Translations under genes and position numbers: made by a program | Shown: positions 20,716 to 29,413 of the stretch, in pieces | Position numbering within the stretch: position 1 is the stretch's first letter | Layout: every line of letters starts with the position of its first letter | The notes under the pieces: generated by a model | Told to the model about the DNA's origin: nothing | The model's database searches: none | Seen by the model: only the letters and a program-made list of their open reading frames with translations | Source of the DNA: Candidatus Mediterraneibacter pullicola | GTDB lineage: Bacteria; Bacillota; Clostridia; Lachnospirales; Lachnospiraceae | Length of the DNA: 64,000 nt | Direction: 5' to 3' | Assembly: GCA_019117065.1 (NCBI GenBank) | Contig: DXAK01000033.1 | Coordinates: 1 to 64,000 of the forward strand

Positions 20716-20887
20716 ATACTTTTGTCACATTTTCCCATTATACTTTAAATCAGATAGTTGATAAAACAACTATCTCCCCCCTCATAAAGTTCAGGCACTG
20801 GATGGTGTCGTACTTTACTCTCATTCCTTTTAGATAACTTATAAAACGACAAAAACCCGTTAACTACAAGGTTAACGGGTTTTTGTT
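20716..20887 (+). ncRNA. Putative small RNA unit, copy 2 (paralog of copy 1; predicted RNA about 20753-20887)
   Basis: Same layout as copy 1: TATACT at 20739-20744, identical 40-nt segment 20751-20790, divergent central stem GGCAC/GTGTC that still pairs, terminator AAAAACCCGTTAAC-GTTAACGGGTTTTTG. Confidence 0.7.
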
Positions 20888-20906
20888 ATTTCTAAAAATA
20901 TTTGTT

Positions 20907-21842
20907 TTATTTATGCTCTTCAAGCCATGCAGACAGGTTCTGAAACACCTGCTGCCGGTCTGTCTCATTCAATATCTCATGCCGGTCCCCGGTGTAAAGC
21001 CTCAGCGACACATCCTGTATCCCTGCCGAGCGGTATTTCTCATAGACCTTGCGGACACCTTTCCCAAAGTTGCCCACCGGGTCGTCCGCACCGGATACAA
21101 AAAGGATGGGGAGTTCTTTCGGAATCATAAACGCACTCTCCCGCTTCTGCATACCGATCATACCCGAAAACAGATTATAATAGGCGTTTACCGTGAATAT
21201 AAATGAACAGAGCGGGTCCGACACATAGGCGTCCAGCCGTTCCCGGTCACTGGTAATCCAGTCCGCCCGGGTGCGCGCAGGTTTAAACTTCTTATTAAAA
21301 GGTCCGTTTACCATCCTGTCCACCAGCTTGCTGCGATAATGCCATCCGCGGAAAACCGCTATCAGGCGGCAGAACCGCCTCCCAAACAGAAGTTGTGCCT
21401 GTCTGCGCTCAGCTACGACACCCATCAGGATCACTCCGCTCAGACCGTTCCCGTACATCTGGATATATTGGCGCAGAAACGATGAGCCCATGCTATGTCC
21501 GAGCATAAAATACGGCACATCCGGGTACTTCTTCATTGTCCGCTGGCGAAGCGTGTGGATATCTCCGAGTACGCAGGCATTTCCGTGTTTCTCGTGAAAA
21601 AATCCATACTCAGACTTTGCCTGTATAGATTTCCCATGGCCGAGATGGTCATTTCCCACGACATAATAACCCTGATCACAGAGATACTGCGCGAACTCAT
21701 CATATCGCCTGATGTACTCCACCATTCCGTGGCAGATCTGAAGGACAGCTTTTACCTCGCCGTCGGGCTTCCACTCCATCGTGTGGATTTCCGTGTTTCC
21801 GTCCTTTGATGGGAAATAAAACTCGTCTCTCATGTTTCTCAC
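20907..21842 (-). CDS. Alpha/beta hydrolase (monoacylglycerol lipase/lysophospholipase-like)
   Basis: GHSMGSSF nucleophile elbow, ICHGMVEYIRRYDEFAQYLCDQGYYVVGNDHLGHGKS, GADDPVG, GDRHEILNE. Confidence 0.9.
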   Translation of the reverse strand: MRNMRDEFYFPSKDGNTEIHTMEWKPDGEVKAVLQICHGMVEYIRRYDEFAQYLCDQGYYVVGNDHLGHGKSIQAKSEYGFFHEKHGNACVLGDIHTLRQRTMKKYPDVPYFMLGHSMGSSFLRQYIQMYGNGLSGVILMGVVAERRQAQLLFGRRFCRLIAVFRGWHYRSKLVDRMVNGPFNKKFKPARTRADWITSDRERLDAYVSDPLCSFIFTVNAYYNLFSGMIGMQKRESAFMIPKELPILFVSGADDPVGNFGKGVRKVYEKYRSAGIQDVSLRLYTGDRHEILNETDRQQVFQNLSAWLEEHK

Positions 21843-23213
21843 TTACCTGTCATCCAAATTTATGTATTCGCGATATGGCGCGAGCGGCTTGTACGCCGGA
21901 CGTATGATCTTGTCCACATTTTTGAGCTCTTCCAGTCTGTGCGCGCTCCATCCCACGATACGCGCCGCCGCGAAGATCGGTGTGTACAGCGCCGGCGGAA
22001 GATCCAGCATACTGTAAACCAGTCCGCTGTAAAAGTCCACGTTCGCGTTAACGCCTTTGTATACTTTACGCTTCTCTCCGATGACCTCCGGAGCCATGTG
22101 CTCTACCTTTTCATAGAGTGCGTATTCATCTTCGTGGTGCTTCTCCCTTGCAAGCTGTTTTACGAATTTCTTAAAGATATCTGCACGTGGATCTGAGATC
22201 GAATAAACCGCGTGGCCCATTCCGTAGATCAGTCCCTTCTTGTCAAACGCTTTCTTATCAAGGAGCGCTTCCAGATACGCGCGGATCTGATCATCGTCTG
22301 ACCAGTCAGTCAGGTTCGCTTTCATATCTTCGAACATCTTTGTCACTTTGACATTCGCTCCGCCGTGCTTAGGTCCTTTGAGGGAGGCCATCGCCGCGGC
22401 CATCGTAGAATATGTATCTGTTCCCGAGGAGGTTACCACATGGGTCGTAAAGGTGGAGTTGTTACCGCCGCCGTGATCCATATGAAGCACGAGAGCCATA
22501 TCTAGGATTTTCGCCTCAAGTTTTGTATATTTCCTGTCCTCACGCAGCATCATGAGAATATTTTCAGCCATGGACAACTCTCTCTTTGGAGCATAAATGT
22601 AGAGATCTTCCCCCCTGCGGTAATTGTACGCGTGATAGCCGTATACCATAAGCATAGGGAACTGGCTGATCAGATTCAGACACTGACGGAGCACATTCGG
22701 AATCGATGTATCGTCCGCCTTCTGGTCATAAGAATAAAGCTGCAGGATACTCCGTGTGATACTATTCATCATATCGTGGCTCGGAGCCTTCATAATGACG
22801 TCGCGCACGAAGTTCGGCGGGAGCATCCGCCTGTCTGCGAGCATGTCCTGAAAATTTCTTAATTCTGTTCTATTCGGAAGTTCACCGAACAGGAGGAGGT
22901 ATGCGATCTCCTCAAAACCTGGATGCCTTGCCGCAAGGAAGCCTTTTACCAGGTCTTTAATGTTATATCCGCGGTAATACAAGTTTCCCGCACAGGGAAC
23001 CGTCTCTCCGTTTACCACTTTGGAGGCACAAACATCGGAAATATTCGTGAGCCCCGCAAGGACTCCCTTTCCGTTCAGGTCACGCAAACCTCTCTTCACC
23101 TCATACTTTGTGTACAGTTCCTTATCAATCGCATTATTTTCTTCACATTTCTGAGCGAGCGCTTCAATCTCAGGAGTAATATCAAAAAAAATGCTGTCAA
23201 TGTCTTTCGCCAT
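21843..23213 (-). CDS. Citrate (Si)-synthase / 2-methylcitrate synthase family
   Basis: YRGYNIKDL, LHMDHGGGNNSTFTTHVVTSSGTD, LKGPKHGGANVKV, GMGHAVYSISDPRADIF; ATG at 23213 with AGGAGG. Confidence 0.93.
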   Translation of the reverse strand: MAKDIDSIFFDITPEIEALAQKCEENNAIDKELYTKYEVKRGLRDLNGKGVLAGLTNISDVCASKVVNGETVPCAGNLYYRGYNIKDLVKGFLAARHPGFEEIAYLLLFGELPNRTELRNFQDMLADRRMLPPNFVRDVIMKAPSHDMMNSITRSILQLYSYDQKADDTSIPNVLRQCLNLISQFPMLMVYGYHAYNYRRGEDLYIYAPKRELSMAENILMMLREDRKYTKLEAKILDMALVLHMDHGGGNNSTFTTHVVTSSGTDTYSTMAAAMASLKGPKHGGANVKVTKMFEDMKANLTDWSDDDQIRAYLEALLDKKAFDKKGLIYGMGHAVYSISDPRADIFKKFVKQLAREKHHEDEYALYEKVEHMAPEVIGEKRKVYKGVNANVDFYSGLVYSMLDLPPALYTPIFAAARIVGWSAHRLEELKNVDKIIRPAYKPLAPYREYINLDDR

Positions 23214-23383
23214 GTGACCTTCCTCCTTCTCTCTTTTCATTGTATGACCTTTACATTATACTAAAAATCAGATAATTAAACAATAAACAAAGTATTAAAA
23301 CTTGGAAGCGCGAAGATGTATGGAGTGAGCGGCTCCCTATGAGAGAAACGGCGGTGCGGCCACAATTGACCCACCGCATGGTT

Positions 23384-24283
23384 TCACGAATGGCGAGGCC
23401 AAGCTGATTCAGCCAGCGCATTTGAAAGCGCCGCAAATTGCTCCAGCGTCAGTGCCTCCCCTCTCACGGACGCGCCTTTACCCAGCTGTAAGATTGCCTC
23501 CTCGATCACTTCCTTTTCAAAATCTAATTCCTGTGAGTTCTTCAGCCCGTTCGCCAGTGTCTTCCTCCTTTGGTTGAAAGACGCCCGGATGAGACGGAAC
23601 ATCAGTTTTTCATCTTTCACCTCCACGGGCGGCTTCTCGTACCGTTCTAGCCGGATCACAGCTGATCCCACCTTCGGGCGGGGCATGAAACAGTTGGGCG
23701 GTACATTTGCCACGATATATGGATTCGCATAATACCGTACAGCTAAGGACAGGGCTCCATAATCCTTTGTCCCCGGCCCCGCCTGCATCCGGTCTGCCAC
23801 TTCCCTCTGAACCATGACCGTGATGCTCTTCATCGGAACATGATTCTCAAAAAGTCCCATGATAATCGGAGTGGTAATGTAATACGGAAGATTCGCCACC
23901 ACCTTGATGGGGTTGCCTCCATTCTCTTCTTCCGCCAGCTTAGCGATGTCTACTTTCAGCACATCCTCATTGATAATACGCACATTGTCATATCCGCTCA
24001 ACGTGTCCTCAAGAATGGGGATAAGCGCCCGGTCAATCTCCACGGCAATCACTTTCTTTGCCGCGCACGCCAGATACTGGGTCATAGTCCCGATGCCTGG
24101 CCCGATCTCCAGCACCACATCATCTTTACCGATCTGTGCCGCACGGATGATCTTGTCAAGCACATGAGGGTCTATGAGAAAATTCTGGCCAAATTTTTTC
24201 TGAAACACAAAATTATATTTCTGCAGCACTGCAATTGTGTTCTTTGGGTTGCCAAGTGTGGGCTGTTTCATAATGTTTACCAT
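23384..24283 (-). CDS. rsmA: 16S rRNA (adenine1518/1519-N6)-dimethyltransferase
   Basis: KKFGQNFLIDPHVLDKII, VLEIGPGIGTMTQYLA, NLPYYITTPI. Confidence 0.95.
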   Translation of the reverse strand: MVNIMKQPTLGNPKNTIAVLQKYNFVFQKKFGQNFLIDPHVLDKIIRAAQIGKDDVVLEIGPGIGTMTQYLACAAKKVIAVEIDRALIPILEDTLSGYDNVRIINEDVLKVDIAKLAEEENGGNPIKVVANLPYYITTPIIMGLFENHVPMKSITVMVQREVADRMQAGPGTKDYGALSLAVRYYANPYIVANVPPNCFMPRPKVGSAVIRLERYEKPPVEVKDEKLMFRLIRASFNQRRKTLANGLKNSQELDFEKEVIEEAILQLGKGASVRGEALTLEQFAALSNALAESAWPRHS

Positions 24284-24317
24284 TCCTTTCGATTCGCTCC
24301 GGCAAAAGATTACTTTA

Positions 24318-24695
24318 TTACTCTGACTGGTACCATCCCCACATATAAAGAACCGGCAGAATCAAGCCGAACACATAGGTAAAGGAAAATCCCAGTGATA
24401 CGCTAGACATAACGATATTTACAAATACAAACAGACAATACAGCGCTCCGATGATCAGGACTGACTTTTTAGAGCGGTACATCACTCCCATGATTCCCGC
24501 GGCCAGCTGGACAATGCTGAAAGCAAAGGAAAATACCATCTCGCCTGTTGTTGGCATCGTGATATTGTATGTCTCTACATAAGGCTCCACTGCTCCGAAC
24601 ATTGCGACCAGCGCGATGTTGGAAAAAATCCCCAGAGATGCGAATACAATAATAATAATGGATACCACGTTTAATAATTTACTCTTTCTTTTCAT
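24318..24695 (-). CDS. Hypothetical four-TM membrane protein
   Basis: 125 aa, strongly hydrophobic ORF; no family recognised. Confidence 0.7.
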   Translation of the reverse strand: MKRKSKLLNVVSIIIIVFASLGIFSNIALVAMFGAVEPYVETYNITMPTTGEMVFSFAFSIVQLAAGIMGVMYRSKKSVLIIGALYCLFVFVNIVMSSVSLGFSFTYVFGLILPVLYMWGWYQSE

Positions 24696-24764
24696 GACAA
24701 ATTCCTCCTTTTATAAAACACTTTATAAGCAGCGGCGCATTCAAAGGCGCCGCAGTGCTCCTCT

Positions 24765-26003
24765 TTATATGCGCCTCAGCGCTTCAATCGGGCTTAACCG
24801 CGCGGCCTTGCGGGCAGGATAGATCCCAAAGATAATCCCTACACCGCACGAAAAGAGCGTGGCGATAATGACTGCCGGCAATGAGAGAGATGCCCGGATT
24901 CCTCCGATCTCAAGAAAACTAATCAGAGCGGTAAGCCCGCCGCCCAGCAGAATTCCTATAATGCCGCCCATCCCTGAGATAATGGCAGACTCGCACAAAA
25001 ACTGTGCGATGATGGATCCTGTCTTTGCCCCTAAAGCCTTGCGTATTCCGATCTCTCTCGTTCTTTCCGTCACAGACACAAGCATAATGTTCATAACGCC
25101 AATGCCGCCCACCACAAGAGAGATCGCAGCAACAAGGGCTACAAATGCCGTGACGCCATCCATAACAGCCCCCAGCATGTCAGACAGATCAATAGGTTTT
25201 TGCTGCACAAACGGATGATCTCCTAGATTTTGGTGCCGGGCATTCAAAAGTTTCACTGCTGTAGAGGCCACCCTCCCAGCAGAATCCTCATCTCTCGCAG
25301 TCAAAGAGATAGATGAAAATCCTTCGATCGTTGTGCCAAAAGCTTCTGACAGCGTGTACGGTACTTCGATGGAAATCGACTCTCCCATTCCCATGGCCTG
25401 ATAGGCCTCCTCAGCTTCCATCATATCATCGGAAGTCTCCCTTATGCCGGAAACCGTGACTTCTTGTATGCCACTGTCAATGGCCAGCTCAAAGCTCATG
25501 CCAATGACATTTGTGTTTCCAAAGAGATACAGGGCCGTCAGTTCGTCAATCACACAGACCGGACTGCCATTTACCAAATCCGTATCCGTAAAATACTTTC
25601 CTTTGACAAGCGGCGACGTATACTGCCCATTTTCATAGTCCGGCGTAGTCATTGTCACGTAGGCATCGAAAGAGCCTTTCCGGGTGGTACATTTTCCCCC
25701 GTACATCACAGACGCGGTAACACTTTCTACGGAATCGCTCATGGATGTCTCCAGAAATGCAATATCCTCACCTGTAATGATCTCCGTGTCTGTGATCTCT
25801 TCCGCATTTGTCTGGATAGTAACTGTATTCGTCTGCTCATTGGCCGCGTTCACCACATCGTTTTTTAGGCCATTTCCAATGGACACAATCGTTACCACGG
25901 AAGAGATACCGATGATGATGCCAAGCATTGTCAAAAAAGAACGCCCCTTATTCGAGCGGATATTATCCAGCGCCATTTTTATATATTCAAGAAATTGTCC
26001 CAT
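24765..26003 (-). CDS. MacB-like ABC transporter permease (FtsX fold)
   Basis: ALDNIRSNKGRSFLTMLGIIIGISSVVTIVSIG; GGIGVMNIMLVSVTERTREIGIRKALGAKTG. Confidence 0.92.
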   Translation of the reverse strand: MGQFLEYIKMALDNIRSNKGRSFLTMLGIIIGISSVVTIVSIGNGLKNDVVNAANEQTNTVTIQTNAEEITDTEIITGEDIAFLETSMSDSVESVTASVMYGGKCTTRKGSFDAYVTMTTPDYENGQYTSPLVKGKYFTDTDLVNGSPVCVIDELTALYLFGNTNVIGMSFELAIDSGIQEVTVSGIRETSDDMMEAEEAYQAMGMGESISIEVPYTLSEAFGTTIEGFSSISLTARDEDSAGRVASTAVKLLNARHQNLGDHPFVQQKPIDLSDMLGAVMDGVTAFVALVAAISLVVGGIGVMNIMLVSVTERTREIGIRKALGAKTGSIIAQFLCESAIISGMGGIIGILLGGGLTALISFLEIGGIRASLSLPAVIIATLFSCGVGIIFGIYPARKAARLSPIEALRRI

Positions 26004-26027
26004 TTACTCATCTCCCTGTCCGGCAGC

Positions 26028-27689
26028 TTAATCTGTTCCATTCTCATTTGGAACGGCTTTCATGCCTGGGCGGATATCTACGTTCAAATCGTTGACTACC
26101 ATGTCTCCTTCTTTAAGCCCCTCGGTAATCTCAACCTGAGTGGCGGAGGCGGTCCCCAGCTGAACCGGTTTTTCCTTTACCTCACCGTTTTCAATTACAT
26201 AGACAAAATCCCCGTCAGAAGACGCATTAACGGTCTCAGATGGAACTACAATTACATTTTTTGATTCGGCGACAGTCATCTTCACTTTTGCTGTGGCCCC
26301 AATACAGATATTATCGTCAGGATTTTCTATCCGAATGCGCGCGCCGATGACGGGAGTCCCCTTCGCATTAGGAACAGCGATCTTATCCACATCGGTCAGA
26401 GTTCCTTTGTATGTACTCCCTGCAAGGGTGATCTCCGCTTCAGTACCCGGCCGCATCTTTCCATAATCATCAGGAGAGATTTCGATCTTTACCCGCACAT
26501 GCTTCGTATCCGCAATCGTGAAAAGCGAGACTCCTTGTGTGGCCGAATTCGTCTGAAGCGCGTCTACAGACGCAATCACGCCGTCCATATCCGCTTTCAT
26601 GCCTTCCCTTCCTTTCTCCAGCAGTTCCTCGGGCGTCAGAGCGGCAAGTTCTGCAAGATTATCGCTGATGTCCAGATTGTCTAACTCAGCGGAGGTCATA
26701 CCTGTCTCCGGGGCAGTGGCTCCTGCTGCCTGATATGCCGCTTTCCACTCCGCGTATTTAGCGTCATACTGTGCCTTGAGTTCCGCATATCCGGCATCGT
26801 CCGCAGCAGGAACTTCAAGAGCAGCCAGCGTAGAATTCGCCTGATCAAGAAGAGCCTTGGCCTCTTTTTCTCTCTGCAATGCCTGCTTGTAACTATCCGT
26901 ATCTGCCGCGATCTGCTGCTGCACAGTGTCTGCGGTTCCGTTCTTCACAGCTTCCAACGCCTCATTGACCTCTACCTGGCGCCCTGCGTATCCTCTTTCA
27001 TAGGCATTGATTATTTCCTCTGCCGCCGCAACCGTTCCTTCATACTCTTGGATCTGCGCCTGAAGCTCCTGTTTCTTAGGCGCATTCTGAGCAGCCTGCT
27101 GTTCCGCCGCCTGCTGATTTTTCTGATACTGGGCATAGGCAGAGTTCACTTGTTCCGCCAGTGCGTTTGCTTCATTCGCGAGAGCGTTTGCCTGCTCCGC
27201 CGCCTGAGTGGACGCCGCCTTTGCCGCATCGATCGCCTGTGCGTTCTGCGCCTTTGCCGCCCGGGATGTATTGAGGCTTGACTGAAGCGTAAGCTGTGCC
27301 TGCTTATTATCTCTCTCCAGATTCGTCGTGTCAAATGTAACGAGAAGATCTCCTGTCTTTACCGTCTGCCCGATCACAGCCTTGCACTCTTTGATCGGCG
27401 CTGTGACCGGAGAATAATAAGTCTTCGTATTTTCGCTCTCGATAGTTCCGCTGGAATTATAAGTCTCTCTCACGGTTCCCTTCTGTGCCTTCGTTACATT
27501 TAAGACTGTTCCAACGCTGCTTTCCTTATTCCCATCTGCAACCAGTGAGATCCCCCATGCAAGAAGAATCACGAAAGCCAGTATCGGGATGATCACCCAT
27601 GCCGGAAGCTTCTTTCGCGGAGCGGCTAAAGCCAGACCGTTGTCTTCGGAAATGGTATGGTTTGTGTCATTGTTCTTTTTTAATGCCAT
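26028..27689 (-). CDS. MacA/HlyD-like efflux adaptor (membrane fusion protein)
   Basis: Single N-terminal TM, long Ala/Gln-rich coiled coil, lipoyl-like and beta-barrel segments; ATG at 27689 with GGGAGG. Confidence 0.9.
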   Translation of the reverse strand: MALKKNNDTNHTISEDNGLALAAPRKKLPAWVIIPILAFVILLAWGISLVADGNKESSVGTVLNVTKAQKGTVRETYNSSGTIESENTKTYYSPVTAPIKECKAVIGQTVKTGDLLVTFDTTNLERDNKQAQLTLQSSLNTSRAAKAQNAQAIDAAKAASTQAAEQANALANEANALAEQVNSAYAQYQKNQQAAEQQAAQNAPKKQELQAQIQEYEGTVAAAEEIINAYERGYAGRQVEVNEALEAVKNGTADTVQQQIAADTDSYKQALQREKEAKALLDQANSTLAALEVPAADDAGYAELKAQYDAKYAEWKAAYQAAGATAPETGMTSAELDNLDISDNLAELAALTPEELLEKGREGMKADMDGVIASVDALQTNSATQGVSLFTIADTKHVRVKIEISPDDYGKMRPGTEAEITLAGSTYKGTLTDVDKIAVPNAKGTPVIGARIRIENPDDNICIGATAKVKMTVAESKNVIVVPSETVNASSDGDFVYVIENGEVKEKPVQLGTASATQVEITEGLKEGDMVVNDLNVDIRPGMKAVPNENGTD

Positions 27690-28428
27690 GTGAGATATCC
27701 TCCCTTTCACTCTCCGTATTTCTCTTTTTGTCTGCATGATTTTCCCTATTCAGATAATCAGCTTCAATGTGGCCGTCCATAATGCGCACGACCCGGTCTG
27801 CCTGCCGGGCAATATCGTCATCATGGGTGATGACAATGACTGTGCGGCCGCTCTGATGAAGCCCTTTCAGGATATTCATGATATCCAAAGTAGAATGGCT
27901 GTCCAGATTCCCCGTAGGCTCGTCGGCAAGGATAATCGGCGGCTGCGCCGCCACCGCTCTTGCAACCGCTACCCTCTGCTGTTGCCCGCCCGAAAGTTCC
28001 CCTGGTTTATGCCTCATTCTTTTCTTAAGCCCCACTCTCTCCAATGCCTCAGCAGCTGCCTTTCTCCTCTGCCGCCTCCCCATTCCTCTATAAATAAGCG
28101 GAAGTTCTACATTGCCGAGGGCATCTAGGTTTGGAATCAAGTTGAATCCTTGGAAAATAAATCCGATCTTCTGATTTCGGATATCTGAAAGCTGATTGTC
28201 AGACAAATGGGATACGTCCTGCCCGTCAAGAAAATAACTTCCGGCAGTGGGCACGTCCAGACAGCCCAGCATATTCATAAGGGTAGATTTCCCAGAACCG
28301 GAGTGGCCGACTATCGCAATAAACTCTCCCCGCTGTATCTCAAGGCTAACGCCGTCCAAAGCGCGCACCTCATTCTCACCGGGATTATAGATCTTATGTA
28401 AATCATGAACTCGGATGAGTGGTTCCAT
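27667..28428 (-). CDS. MacB/LolD-like ABC transporter ATP-binding protein
   Basis: [44 protein letters not shown]. Confidence 0.95.
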   Translation of the reverse strand: MEPLIRVHDLHKIYNPGENEVRALDGVSLEIQRGEFIAIVGHSGSGKSTLMNMLGCLDVPTAGSYFLDGQDVSHLSDNQLSDIRNQKIGFIFQGFNLIPNLDALGNVELPLIYRGMGRRQRRKAAAEALERVGLKKRMRHKPGELSGGQQQRVAVARAVAAQPPIILADEPTGNLDSHSTLDIMNILKGLHQSGRTVIVITHDDDIARQADRVVRIMDGHIEADYLNRENHADKKRNTESEREDISHGIKKEQ

Positions 28429-28441
28429 ATCTATACTCCTT

Positions 28442-28485
28442 TTTTGGTATTATTGTATTACTCAAATAATACAATAATACCAAAA
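28442..28485. promoter_or_regulatory. Perfect 19-bp inverted repeat, candidate operator upstream of the MacAB-like operon
   Basis: TTTTGGTATTATTGTATTA-ctcaaa-TAATACAATAATACCAAAA, ending 14 bp from the start codon. Confidence 0.65.
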
Positions 28486-28534
28486 TGCCCCCATGTCAAG
28501 AAAATTATTCGCAAATAGCCTTATTACGGCGTGC

Positions 28535-29308
28535 TCATTCTGCTCTCTGCAAATTATACAGATCCCTGCTGTTTATCTCTGTCTGCCGCACCACCTCTTC
28601 TGCGGATATTCCCTTAAGTTTTGCGATCTCCTCCGCCACATAAGAGAGATAGAGAGAGCAGTTCCTTTTCCCTCTGTACGGGACAGGCGCCAGATATGGG
28701 CAATCTGTCTCAAGCACAATAGATGACAGCGGAATCTCCTGTACGGTCTCTTTGAGCTTCTTTGCATTCTTAAACGTGACCACTCCGCCCACGCCGATAT
28801 AGTACCCCATCTTCACGTATTCCTTCGCCATCTCCGCAGAATAAGAATAACAGTGGATCACCGCCTTCATCCCTGCCGCATGCCGCTTCATGATCTCCAT
28901 CGTATCCGCAGCGGCCTCCCTACTGTGGATGATAACCGGCATATTTTTCTCACGCGCGAGATCAAGCTGCCGGATAAACCATTTCTTCTGGAGATCACGG
29001 CTCTCCTTATCCCAATAATAATCCAGTCCGATCTCACCAAGGGCGACGATCTTCTCCTCATCCAGAAAGACAGACATCCGCGCCATCTGCTCCTCGTTTA
29101 GAGTTCCCGCCTCGTCCGGGTGAACACCGACCGCGCCGTAGATAAAAGGATATTCTTTTGTCAGCTTCCTAATCTTCTCCCACGAGGAAATCGTGGAGCC
29201 GGCGTTTACGATAATCCCGATCCCCGCGTTTTTCATTTTTGCGAGGAGACTCTCCCTGTCCTCATCAAACTGTTCGTCGTCATAATGTGCATGTGTATCG
29301 ATTATCAT
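28535..29308 (-). CDS. TatD-family metal-dependent hydrolase
   Basis: IDTHAHYDDEQFDEDRE, GAVGVHPDEA, LGEIGLDYYWD, PVIIHSREA, LETDCPYLAPVPYRGKRN. Confidence 0.95.
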   Translation of the reverse strand: MIIDTHAHYDDEQFDEDRESLLAKMKNAGIGIIVNAGSTISSWEKIRKLTKEYPFIYGAVGVHPDEAGTLNEEQMARMSVFLDEEKIVALGEIGLDYYWDKESRDLQKKWFIRQLDLAREKNMPVIIHSREAAADTMEIMKRHAAGMKAVIHCYSYSAEMAKEYVKMGYYIGVGGVVTFKNAKKLKETVQEIPLSSIVLETDCPYLAPVPYRGKRNCSLYLSYVAEEIAKLKGISAEEVVRQTEINSRDLYNLQRAE

Positions 29309-29336
29309 GTCTTTATATCTCCTGCTCTGTAATTAC

Positions 29337-29380
29337 ATTAAAAAATCAGGGGAACCATCCGCCGGCGGTCCCCCTGATTT
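29337..29380 (-). terminator. Rho-independent terminator after asnB
   Basis: Minus strand AAATCAGGGGGACCGCC...GGTTCCCCTGATTTTTTAAT hairpin with T-tract. Confidence 0.75.
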
Positions 29381-29413
29381 CACAGTTCCTTCCTGCCGCC
29401 TCACTTTGAGGGG

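Noticed and set aside
20499-20790. The two 40-nt identical segments considered as CRISPR repeats or att sites
   Set aside because: Only two copies, each followed by its own structured region and terminator; no cas or integrase genes nearby
23251-23436. 61-aa minus ORF after rsmA
   Set aside because: Overlaps the rsmA 3' end in another frame; no supporting signals
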